Below the pieces are notes generated by a model. The model saw only the letters and a program-made list of their open reading frames with translations. It was not told where the DNA came from and did not search any database. Positions 15,502-28,939 of a stretch of DNA of 64,000 nt are shown one piece after another. Both the position numbers and the translations under genes were made by a program. Position 1 is the stretch's first letter; each line of letters begins with the position of its first letter. The DNA comes from Bombus terrestris (lineage: Eukaryota > Arthropoda > Insecta > Hymenoptera > Apidae): NCBI RefSeq assembly GCF_910591885.1, contig NW_025963573.1, positions 124,001 through 188,000 of the forward strand. Direction: 5' to 3'.

Positions 15502-16112
15502 TGTCGGAGATGCAGAGACATCGAGCCTTTCTTTTGGAAGATTTCTCAATACTTGGGCTCGGGGTGACATAACTGGTCGCCGAACGTAGCCACGGTCACG
15601 GGATGAACGAAATGTTTTACAATGGAGGTTCCAGTGTTAAGGGATACGATGTATAAACAATCAAGTCTTGATCAGGAGCAATGCTGGTTTATGTGGAACT
15701 GCCTAGTTACGGCGCTTGGGAATTTGTTGATATTCCCGATCAATATGTATTTGATATATGTAACTGTATCTGTCCTTTATTTTGCAATCTCCTTGGAGAT
15801 TTTACTGTCATCGTCTTGGAGTGAGTCTTGGGGAAACCCTGTGCCAGAGTGAACGTGTCAGTGTGCTATCAAAATATATTAAAACGTACAGGAAGTTTCC
15901 CATTGACCGTGGATTCGTTACAGAACCCAAGAATATTATTTAAAGCATTTGTTTACTTATTGTTTGTTATCTTAGTTAACCGATAAACTAATTATTTATC
16001 AAACTTTGTAAAGAAATATAATTTTATGTAAATACAACCTTTATTGAACATCATGATGGCAAATGCTAACGAAGATTCGTCTCGCGCTCGTAATCCAAAC
16101 GACAATTCGACA
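15502..16112. mobile_element. Solo LTR copy 3 (611 bp)
   Basis: TGTCGG...TTCGACA termini with TACT at 15498-15501 and 16113-16116, in the same interrupted monomer. It matches copies 4-9 except for one base: GGAGATTTTAC instead of GGAGAGTTTAC, which would change serine to isoleucine in the internal frame. In this and all later copies AATGG replaces AAAGG, opening an ATG at 15622 for a 76-codon frame ending at 15852. The frame has a hydrophobic middle but no family resemblance I recognise, and I do not call it a gene. Confidence 0.8.
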
Positions 16113-16959
16113 TACTATTACGTATTAACGTATAACGTTATATACTATTACTATATAACGTATAACGTTATATACTATTACGTAATAACGTATAACGTTA
16201 TATAGTATTGCCATATCACGTATAACGTTGTATATTATTACTTACTAACGTATAACGTTATATACTATTACTATATAACGTATAACGATATATACTATTC
16301 CGTACTATCGTATAACGTTATATACTATTACTATATAACGCATAACGTTATATACTATTACTATATAACGTATAACGTTATATACTATTACTATATAACG
16401 CATAACGTTATATAATATTACGTAATAACGTATAACGTTATATACAATTACTATATAACGTATAACGTTATATACTATTACTATATAACGTATAACGTTA
16501 TATACTATTACTATATAACGTATAACGATATATACTATTTCGTACTATCGTATAACGTTTTATACTATTACTATATAACGCATAACGTTATATACTATTA
16601 CTATATAACGTATAACGTTATATACTATTACTATATAACGTATAACGTTATATACTATTACTATATAACGTATAACGTTATTTGCTATTACTATATAACG
16701 TATAACGTTATATACTATTACTATATAACGTATAACGTTATATACTATTACTATATAACGCATAACGTTATATACTATTACTATATAACGTATAACGTTA
16801 TATACTTATACTATATAACGTATAACGTTATATACTATTACTATATAACGCATAACGTTATATAATATTACTATATAACGCATAACGTTATATAATATTA
16901 CTATATAACGTATAACGTTATATACCATTACTATATAACGTATAACGTTATATACTATT

Positions 16960-17330
16960 ACTATATAACGTATAACGTTATATACTATTACGTATTAACG
17001 TATAACGTTATATACTATTACTATATAACGTATAAAGATATATACTCTTACTATATAACGTATAACGTTATATACTATTACTATATAACGCATAACGTTA
17101 TATAATATTACTATATAACGTATAACGTTATATACCATTACTATATAACGTATAACGTTATATACCATTACTATATAACGTATAACGTTATATACTATTA
17201 CTATATAACGTATAACGTTATATACTATTACGTATTAACGTATAACGTTATATACTATTACTATATAACGTATAAAGATATATACTCTTACTATATAACG
17301 TATAACGTTATATACTATTACTATATAACG
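16960..17330 (+). repeat. 240-bp tandem duplication
   Basis: The marker monomers (TACGTATTAA, then TATAAAGATATATACTCTTA) occur at about 16989-17050 and again 240 bp on at 17229-17290, equal to eight monomers. The corresponding place after LTR copy 4 (about 23089-23150) has only one copy, so this arose after those blocks separated, or was lost there. Confidence 0.8.
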
Positions 17331-17418
17331 CATAACGTTATATACTATTACTATATAACGTATAACGTTATATACTATTACTATATAACGTATAACGCTA
17401 TATACTATTACTATATAA

Positions 17419-20238
17419 CGTATAACGTTATATACTATTACTATATAACGCATAACGTTATATAGTATTACTATATAACGTATAACGCTATATACTATTA
17501 CTATATAACGTATAACGTTATATACTATTACTATATAACGTATAACGTTATATACTATTACTATATAACGTATAACGTTATATACTATTACTATATTACG
17601 TATAACGATATATACTATTCCGTACTATGGTATAACGTTATATACTATTACTATATAACGCATAACGTTATATAGTATTACTATATAACGTATAACGTTA
17701 TATACTATTACTATATAACGCATAACGTTATATAATATTACTATATAACGTATAACGTTATAAACTATTACTATATAACGTATAACGTTATATACTATTA
17801 CTATATAACGTATAACGTTATATACTATTACTATATAACGTATAACGTTATATACTATTACGTATTAACGTATAACGTTATATACTATTACTATATAACG
17901 TATAACGATATATACTATTTCGTACTATCGTATAACGTTATATACTATTACTATATAACGCATAACGTTATATAGTATTACTATATAACGTATAACGTTA
18001 TATACTATTACTATATAACGTATAACGTTATATACTATTACTATATAACGCATAACGTTATATACTATTACTATATAACGTATAACGTTATATACTTATA
18101 CTATATAACGTATAACGTTATATACTATTACTATATAACGCATAACGTTATATAATATTACTATATAACGCATAACGTTATATAATATTACTATATAACG
18201 TATAACGTTATATACTATTACTACATAACGTATAACGTTATATAGTATTGCCATATCACGTATAACGTTGTATATTATTACGTACTAACGTATAACGTTA
18301 TATACTATTACTATATAACGTATAACGTTATATACTATTACTATATAACGTATAACGTTATATACTATTACGTATTAACGTATAACGTTATATACTATTA
18401 CTATATAACGTATAAAGTTATATACTCTTACTATATAACGTATAACGTTATATACTATTACTATATAACGCATAACGTTATATAATATTACTATATAACG
18501 TATAACGTTATATACCATTACTATATAACGTATAACGTTATATACTATTACTATATAACGTATAACGTTATATACTATTACTATATAGCGTATAACGTTA
18601 TATACTATTACTATATAACGCATAACGTTATATAATATTACTATATAACGCATAACGTTATATAATATTACTATATAACGTATAACGTTATGTACTATTA
18701 CTACATAACGTATAACGTTATATACTTATACTATATAACGGATGACGTTATATACTATTACCATATAACGCATAACGTTATATACTATTACTAAATAACG
18801 TATAACGATATATACTATTACGTATTAACGTATAACGTTATATACTATTACTATATAACGTATAACGTTATATACTATTATTATATAACGTATAACGATA
18901 TATACTATTACGTATTAACGTATAACGTTATATACTATTACTATATAACGTATAACGTTATATACTATTACTATATAACGTATAACGTTATATACTATTA
19001 CTATATAACGTATAACGTTATATACGATTACTATATAACGTATAACGTTATATACTATTACTATATAACGTATAACGTTATATACTATTACTATATAACG
19101 CATAACGATATATACTATTCCGTACTATCGTATAACGTTATATACTATTACTATATAACGTATAACGATATATACTATTCCGTACTATCGTATAACGTTA
19201 TATACTATTACTATATAACGTATAACGTTATATAGTATTGCCATATCACGTATAACGTTGTATATTATTACGTACTAACGTATAACGTTATATACTATTA
19301 CTATATAACGTATAACGTTATATACTATTACTATATAACGTATAACGTTATATACTATTACGTATTAACGTATAACGTTATATACTATTACTCTATAACG
19401 TATAACGTTATATACTATTACTATATAACGTATAACGTTATATATTATTACTATATAACGCATAACGTTATATAATATTACTATATAACGTATAAAGTTA
19501 TATATCATTACTATATAACGTATAACGTTATATACTATTACTATATAACGTATGACGTTATATACTATTACTATATAACGTATAACGTTATATACTATTA
19601 CTATATAACGCATAACGTTATATAATATTACTATATAACGCATAACGTTATATAATATTACTATATAACGTATAACGTTATATACTATTACTACATAACG
19701 TATAACGTTATATACTTATACTATATAACGGATGACGTTATATACTACTACTATATAACTCATAACGTTATATACTATTACGTATTAACGTATAACGTTA
19801 TATACTATTACTATATAACGTATAACGTTATATACTATTACTATATAACGTATAACGTTATATACTATTACTACATAACGTATAACGTTATATACTTATA
19901 CTATATAACGGATGACGTTATATCCTATTACTATATAACGCATAACGTTATATACTATTACGTATTAACGTATAACGTTATATACTATTACTATATAACG
20001 TGTAACGTTATATACTATTACTATATAACGTATAACGTTATATACGATTACTATATAACGTATAACGTTATATACTATTACTATATAACGTATAACGTTA
20101 TATACTATTACTATATAACGCATAACGATATATACTATTCCGTACTATCGTATAACGTTATATACTATTACTATATAACGTATAACGATATATACTATTC
20201 CGTACTATCGTATAACGTTATATACTATTACTATATAA
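17419..20238 (+). repeat. 2.8-kb block duplicated from 8851-11670 (offset 8568)
   Basis: Distinctive variants line up at a constant offset of 8568 bp: TATATAGTAT at 8896/17464, the TATAAAGTTA monomer at 9841/18409, TACTAAATAA at 10221/18789 and TACTCTATAA at 10821/19389. At the right end the later copy lacks 120 bp (four monomers) containing the TGCCATATCA marker, after which homology resumes at offset 8448 (11791/20239). Confidence 0.85.
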
Positions 20239-21606
20239 CGTATAACGTTATATACTATTACGTATTAACGTATAACGTTATATACTATTACTCTATAACG
20301 TATAACGTTATATACTATTACTATATAACGTATAACGTTATATATTATTACTATATAACGCATAACGTTATATAATATTACTATATAACGTATAAAGTTA
20401 TATACCATTACTATATAACGTATAACGTTATATACTATTACTATATAACGTATGACGTTATATACTATTACTATATAACGTATAACGTTATATACTATTA
20501 CTATATAACGCATAACGTTATATAATATTACTATATAACGCATAACGTTATATAATATTACTATATAACGTATAACGTTATATACTATTACTACATAACG
20601 TATAACGTTATATACTTATACTATATAACGGATGACGTTATATACTACTACTATATAACTCATAACGTTATATACTATTACGTATTAACGTATAACGTTA
20701 TATACTATTACTATATAACGTATAACGTTATATACTATTACTATATAACGTATAACGTTATATACTATTACTACATAACGTATAACGTTATATACTTATA
20801 CTATATAACGGATGACGTTATATACTATTACTATATAACGCATAACGTTATATACTATTACGTATTAACGTATAACGTTATATACTATTACTATATAACG
20901 TGTAACGTTATATACTATTACTATATAACGTATAACGTTATATACTATTACTATATAACGTATAACGTTATATACTATTACTATATAACGCATAACGATA
21001 TATACTATTACTATATAACGTATAACGTTATATACTATTACTATATAACGTATAACGTTATATACTATTACTATATAACGTATAACGTTATATAATATTA
21101 CTATATAACGTATAACGATATATACTATTCCGTACTATCGTATAACGTTATATACTATTACTATATAATGCATAACGTTATATACTATTACTATATAACG
21201 TATAACGTTATATACTATTACTATATAACGCATAACGTTATATAATATTACTATATAACGTATAACGTTATATACCATTACTATATAACGTATAACGTTA
21301 TATACTATTACTATATAACGTATAACGTTATATAGTATTACCATATCACGTATAACGTTATATACTATTACTATATAACGTATAACGTTATATACTTATA
21401 CTATATAACGTATGACGTTATATACTATTACTATATAGCGCATAACGTTATATACTATTACTATATAACGTATAACGATATATACTATTACGTATTAACG
21501 TATAACGTTATATACTATTATTATATAACGTATAACGTTATATACTATTACTATATAACGTATAACGTTATATACTATTACTATATAACGTATAACGATA
21601 TATACT

Positions 21607-22217
21607 TGTCGGAGATGCAGAGACATCGAGCCTTTCTTTTGGAAGATTTCTCAATACTTGGGCTCGGGGTGACATAACTGGTCGCCGAACGTAGCCACGG
21701 TCACGGGATGAACGAAATGTTTTACAATGGAGGTTCCAGTGTTAAGGGATACGATGTATAAACAATCAAGTCTTGATCAGGAGCAATGCTGGTTTATGTG
21801 GAACTGCCTAGTTACGGCGCTTGGGAATTTGTTGATATTCCCGATCAATATGTATTTGATATATGTAACTGTATCTGTCCTTTATTTTGCAATCTCCTTG
21901 GAGAGTTTACTGTCATCGTCTTGGAGTGAGTCTTGGGGAAACCCTGTGCCAGAGTGAACGTGTCAGTGTGCTATCAAAATATATTAAAACGTACAGGAAG
22001 TTTCCCATTGACCGTGGATTCGTTACAGAACCCAAGAATATTATTTAAAGCATTTGTTTACTTATTGTTTGTTATCTTAGTTAACCGATAAACTAATTAT
22101 TTATCAAACTTTGTAAAGAAATATAATTTTATGTAAATACAACCTTTATTGAACATCATGATGGCAAATGCTAACGAAGATTCGTCTCGCGCTCGTAATC
22201 CAAACGACAATTCGACA
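21607..22217. mobile_element. Solo LTR copy 4 (611 bp)
   Basis: Same termini, TACT flanks (21603-21606 and 22218-22221) and interrupted monomer. The sequence appears identical to copies 5, 6, 7, 8 and 9 throughout the 611 bp by eye. The internal 76-codon frame runs 21727-21957. Confidence 0.8.
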
Positions 22218-25011
22218 TACTATTACGTATTAACGTATAACGTTATATACTATTACTATATAACGTATAACGTTATATACTATTACGTAATAACGTATAA
22301 CGTTATATAGTATTGCCATATCACGTATAACGTTGTATATTATTACTTACTAACGTATAACGTTATATACTATTACTATATAACGTATAACGATATATAC
22401 TATTCCGTACTATCGTATAACGTTATATACTATTACTATATAACGCATAACGTTATATACTATTACTATATAACGTATAACGTTATATACTATTACTATA
22501 TAACGCATAACGTTATATAATATTACGTAATAACGTATAACGTTATATACAATTACTATATAACGTATAACGTTATATACTATTACTATATAACGTATAA
22601 CGTTATATACTATTACTATATAACGTATAACGATATATACTATTTCGTACTATCGTATAACGTTTTATACTATTACTATATAACGCATAACGTTATATAC
22701 TATTACTATATAACGTATAACGTTATATACTATTACTATATAACGTATAACGTTATATACTATTACTATATAACGTATAACGTTATTTGCTATTACTATA
22801 TAACGTATAACGTTATATACTATTACTATATAACGTATAACGTTATATACTATTACTATATAACGCATAACGTTATATACTATTACTATATAACGTATAA
22901 CGTTATATACTTATACTATATAACGTATAACGTTATATACTATTACTATATAACGCATAACGTTATATAATATTACTATATAACGCATAACGTTATATAA
23001 TATTACTATATAACGTATAACGTTATATACCATTACTATATAACGTATAACGTTATATACTATTACTATATAACGTATAACGTTATATACTATTACGTAT
23101 TAACGTATAACGTTATATACTATTACTATATAACGTATAAAGATATATACTCTTACTATATAACGTATAACGTTATATACTATTACTATATAACGCATAA
23201 CGTTATATAATATTACTATATAACGTATAACGTTATATACCATTACTATATAACGTATAACGTTATATACTATTACTATATAACGTATAACGTTATATAC
23301 TATTACTATATAACGTATAACGTTATATACTATTACTATATAACGCATAACGTTATATAATATTACTATATAACGCATAACGTTATATAATATTACTATA
23401 TAACGTATAACGTTATATACTACTACTACATAACGTATAACGTTATATACTTATACTATATAACGGATGACGTTATATACTATTACCATATAACGCATAA
23501 CGTTATATACTATTACTATATAACGTATAAAGATATATACTATTACGTATTAACGTATAACGTTATATACTATTACTATATAACGTATAACGTTATATAC
23601 TATTACTATATAACGTGTAACGATATATACTATTACGTATTAACGTATAACGTTATATACTATTACTATATAACGTATAACGTTATATACTATTACTATA
23701 TAACGTATAACGTTATATACTATTACGTATTAACGTATAACGTTATATACTATTACTATATAACGTATAACGTTATATACTATTACTATATAACGTATAA
23801 CGTTATATACTATTACTATATAACGTATAACGTTATATACTATTACTATATAACGTATAACGTTATATACTATAACTATATAACGTATAACGTTATATAC
23901 CATTACTATATAACGCATAACGTTATATAATATTACTATATAACGCATAACGTTATATAATATTACTATATAACGTATAACGTTATATACTATTACTACA
24001 TAACGTATAACGTTATATACTTATACTATATAACGGATGACGTTATATACTACTACTATATAACTCATAACGTTATATACTATTACGTATTAACGTATAA
24101 CGTTATATACTATTACTATATAACGTATAACGTTATATACTATTACTATATAACGTATAACGTTATATACTATTACTACATAACGTATAACGTTATATAC
24201 TTATACTATATAACGGATGACGTTATATACTATTACTATATAACGCATAACGTTATATACTATTACGTATTAACGTATAACGTTATATACTATTACTATA
24301 TAACGTGTAACGTTATATACTATTACTATATAACGTATAACGTTATATACTATTACTATATAACGTATAACGTTATATACTATTACTATATAACGCATAA
24401 CGATATATACTATTACTATATAACGTATAACGTTATATACTATTACTATATAACGTATAACGTTATATACTATTACTATATAACGTATAACGTTATATAA
24501 TATTACTATATAACGTATAACGATATATACTATTCCGTACTATCGTATAACGTTATATACTATTACTATATAATGCATAACGTTATATACTATTACTATA
24601 TAACGTATAACGTTATATACTATTACTATATAACGCATAACGTTATATAATATTACTATATAACGTATAACGTTATATACCATTACTATATAACGTATAA
24701 CGTTATATACTATTAGTATATAACGTATAACGTTATATAGTATTACCATATCACGTATAACGTTATATACTATTACTATATAACGTATAACGTTATATAC
24801 TTATACTATATAACGTATGACGTTATATACTATTACTATATAGCGCATAACGTTATATACTATTACTATATAACGTATAACGATATATACTATTACGTAT
24901 TAACGTATAACGTTATATACTATTATTATATAACGTATAACGTTATATACTATTACTATATAACGTATAACGTTATATACTATTACTATATAACGTATAA
25001 CGATATATACT
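22218..25011 (+). repeat. 30-bp satellite array, segment 5 (shortest LTR interval)
   Basis: Exactly 93 monomers (3405 - 615 = 2790) in unbroken register. The first 880 bp match the sequence after LTR copy 3 at offset 6105. The last roughly 1.08 kb (from about 23930) is the shared pre-LTR block, also present before copies 4, 6, 7 and 9. No gene seen. Confidence 0.97.
23930..25011 (+). repeat. Shared pre-LTR block (higher-order unit)
   Basis: This block of about 36 monomers ends at the LTR and carries an ordered set of rare variants: CTCATAACG after a TACTACTACT monomer (about 24050), CGTGTAACG (about 24303), AATGCATAACG (about 24572), TAGTATTACCATATCACG (about 24736), TATAGCGCATAACG (about 24840) and TATTATTATATAACG (about 24920). 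The later part recurs before LTR copies 3, 4, 6, 7, 8 and 9, and once at 51787-52240 with no LTR following. Confidence 0.85.
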
Positions 25012-25622
25012 TGTCGGAGATGCAGAGACATCGAGCCTTTCTTTTGGAAGATTTCTCAATACTTGGGCTCGGGGTGACATAACTGGTCGCCGAACGTAGC
25101 CACGGTCACGGGATGAACGAAATGTTTTACAATGGAGGTTCCAGTGTTAAGGGATACGATGTATAAACAATCAAGTCTTGATCAGGAGCAATGCTGGTTT
25201 ATGTGGAACTGCCTAGTTACGGCGCTTGGGAATTTGTTGATATTCCCGATCAATATGTATTTGATATATGTAACTGTATCTGTCCTTTATTTTGCAATCT
25301 CCTTGGAGAGTTTACTGTCATCGTCTTGGAGTGAGTCTTGGGGAAACCCTGTGCCAGAGTGAACGTGTCAGTGTGCTATCAAAATATATTAAAACGTACA
25401 GGAAGTTTCCCATTGACCGTGGATTCGTTACAGAACCCAAGAATATTATTTAAAGCATTTGTTTACTTATTGTTTGTTATCTTAGTTAACCGATAAACTA
25501 ATTATTTATCAAACTTTGTAAAGAAATATAATTTTATGTAAATACAACCTTTATTGAACATCATGATGGCAAATGCTAACGAAGATTCGTCTCGCGCTCG
25601 TAATCCAAACGACAATTCGACA
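25012..25622. mobile_element. Solo LTR copy 5 (611 bp)
   Basis: TGTCGG...TTCGACA with TACT at 25008-25011 and 25623-25626. By eye identical to copies 4 and 6-9. The internal 76-codon frame is 25132-25362. Together with its flanks it is duplicated as LTR copy 6 at an offset of 5011 bp. Confidence 0.8.
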
Positions 25623-27339
25623 TACTATTACGTATTAACGTATAACGTTATATACTATTACTATATAACGTATAACGTTATATGCTATTACGTAATAACG
25701 TATAACGTTATATAGTATTGCCATATCACGTATAACTTTGTATATTATTACGTACTAACGTATAACGTTATATACTATTACTATATAACGTATAACGATA
25801 TATACTATTCCGTACTATCGTATAACGTTATATACTATTACTATATAACGCATAACGTTATATACTATTACTATATAACGTATAACGTTATATACTATTA
25901 CTATATAACGCATAACGTTATATAATATTACGTAATAACGTATAACGTTATATACAATTACTATATAACGTATAACGTTATATACTATTACTATATAACG
26001 TATAACGTTATATACTATTACTATATAACGTATAACGTTATATACTATTACTATATAACGTATAACGATATATACTATTTCGTACTATCGTATAACGTTT
26101 TATACTATTACTATATAACGCATAACGTTATATACTATTACTATATAACGTATAACGTTATATACTATTACTATATAACGTATAACGTTATATACTATTA
26201 CTATATAACGTATAACGTTATATGCTATTACTATATAACGTATAACGTTATATACTATTACTATATAACGTATAACGTTACATACTATTACTATATAACG
26301 CATAACGTTATATACTATTACTATATAACGTATAACGTTATATACTTATACTATATAACGTATAACGTTATATACTATTACTATATAACGCATAACGTTA
26401 TATAATATTACTATATAACGCATAACGTTATATAATATTACTATATAACGTATAACGTTATATACCATTACTATATAACGTATAACGTTATATACTATTA
26501 CTATATAACGTATAACGTTATATACTATTACGTATTAACGTATAACGTTATATACTATTACTATATAACGTATAAAGATATATACTCTTACTATATAACG
26601 TATAACGTTATATACTATTACTATATAACGCATAACGTTATATAATATTACTATATAACGTATAACGTTATATACCATTACTATATAACGCATAACGTTA
26701 TATACTATTACTATATAACGTATAACGTTATATACTATTACTATATAACGTATAACGTTATATACTATTACTATATAACGCATAACGTTATATAATATTA
26801 CTATATAACGCATAACGTTATATAATATTACTATATAACGTATAACGTTATATACTAATACTACATAACGTATAACGTTATATACTTATACTATATAACG
26901 GATGACGTTATATACTATTACCATATAACGCATAACGTTATATACTATTACTATATAACGCATAACGATATATACTATTCCGTACTATCGTATAACGTTA
27001 TATACTATTACTATATAACGTATAACGATATATACTATTCCGTACTATCGTATAACGTTATATACTATTACTATATAACGTATAACGTTATATAGTATTG
27101 CCATATCACGTATAACGTTGTATAATATTACGTACTAACGTATAACGTTATATACTATTACTATATAACGTATAACGTTATATACTATTACTATATAACG
27201 TATAACGTTATATACTATTACTATATAACGTATAACGTTATATACTATTACGTATTAACGTATAACGTTATATACTATTACTATATAACGTATAACGTTA
27301 TATACTATTACTATATAACGTATAACGTTATATACTATT

Positions 27340-27387
27340 ACTATATACTATTTGCTATACTATACTATATACTATTTACTATACTAT
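27340..27387 (+). repeat. Non-canonical 24-bp doublet, second copy
   Basis: Same sequence and same context as 12832-12879, offset 14508. It is followed by the same damaged monomer beginning ACTGCGTTATA. Blocks related to this one at 32.3, 38.6, 52.8, 55.7 and 61.0 kb have normal monomers instead, so the doublet marks one sublineage of the block. Confidence 0.85.
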
Positions 27388-27684
27388 ACTGCGTTATATA
27401 CTATTACTATATAACGCATAACGTTATATAATATTACTACATAACGTATAACGTTATATACCATTACTATATAACGTATAACGTTATATACTATTACTAT
27501 ATAACGTACGACGTTATATACTATTACTATATAACGTATAACGTTATATACTATTACTATATAACGCATAACGTTATATAATATTACTATATAACGCATA
27601 ACGTTATATAATATTACTATATAGCGTATAACGTTATATACTATTACTACATAACGTATAACGTTATATACTTATACTATATAA

Positions 27685-27721
27685 CGTATAACGTTATATA
27701 CTATTACTATATAACGTTATA
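27685..27721. repeat. Hairpin with direct-orientation loop
   Basis: Left arm CGTATAACGTTATATA (27685-27700), loop CTATTAC (27701-27707), right arm TATATAACGTTATA (27708-27721). It is paralogous to 13177-13215, where the loop is inverted. Confidence 0.75.
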
Positions 27722-28020
27722 TAATAACGTTATATAATATTACTATATAACGCATAACGTTATATAATATTACTATATAACGTATAACGTTATATACTAT
27801 TACTACATAACGTATAACGTTATATACTTATACTATATAACGGATGACGTTATATACTATTACTATATAACGCATAACGTTATATACTATTACGTATTAA
27901 CGTATAACGTTATATACTATTACTATATAACGTATAACGTTATATACTATTACTATATAACGTATAACGTTATATACTATTACTATATAACGTATAACGT
28001 TATATACTATTACTATATAA

Positions 28021-28052
28021 CGCATAACGATATATATACTATTACTATATAA
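28021..28052 (+). repeat. 32-bp monomer variant, AACGAT form
   Basis: It begins CGCATAACGA and has TATATATAC. The AACGAT form also occurs at 32960, 39103, 40101, 50319 and 61637; the AACGTT form is at 13507, 13929, 28443, 48541, 53963 and 56365. Confidence 0.85.
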
Positions 28053-28939
28053 CGTATAACGTTATATACTATTACTATATAACGTATAACGTTATATACT
28101 ATTACTATATAACGTATAACGTTATATACTATTACTATATAACGTATAACGTTATATAATATTACTATATAACGCATAACGTTATATAATATTACTATAT
28201 AACGTATAACGTTATATACTATTACTACATAACGTATAACGTTATATACTTATACTATATAACGGATGACGTTATATACTATTACTATATAACGCATAAC
28301 GTTATATACTATTACGTATTAACGTATAACGTTATATACTATTACTATATAACGTATAACGTTATATACTATTACTATATAACGTATAACGTTATATACT
28401 ATTACTATATAACGTATAACGTTATATACTATTACTATATAACGCATAACGTTATATATACTATTACTATATAACGTATAACGTTATATACTATTACTAT
28501 ATAACGTATAACGTTATATACTATTACTATATAACGTATAACGTTATATACTATTACTATATAACGTATAACGTTATATACTATTACTATATAACGTATA
28601 ACGTTATATACTATTACTATATAACGTATAACGTTATATACTATTACTATATAACGTATAACGTTATATACTATTACTATATAACGCATAACGATATATA
28701 CTATTACTATATAACGTATAACGTTATATACTATTACTATATAACGCATAACGTTATATAATATTACTATATAACGTATAACGTTATATACTATTACTAT
28801 ATAACGTATAACGTTATATACTATTACTATATAACGTATAACGTTATATACTATTACTATATAACGTATAACGTTATATGCTATTACTATATAACGTATA
28901 ACGTTATATACTATTACTATATAACGCATAACGTTATAT

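Larger units (their letters stand above)
16113..21606 (+). repeat. 30-bp satellite array, segment 4
   Basis: Exactly 183 monomers lie between LTR copies 3 and 4 (6105 - 615 = 5490). There is no net register change. From 17419 to about 20238 it is a near copy of 8851-11670. A 240-bp tandem duplication sits at about 16960-17440. The last kilobase repeats the pre-LTR block common to copies 3-9. No gene seen. Confidence 0.97.
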
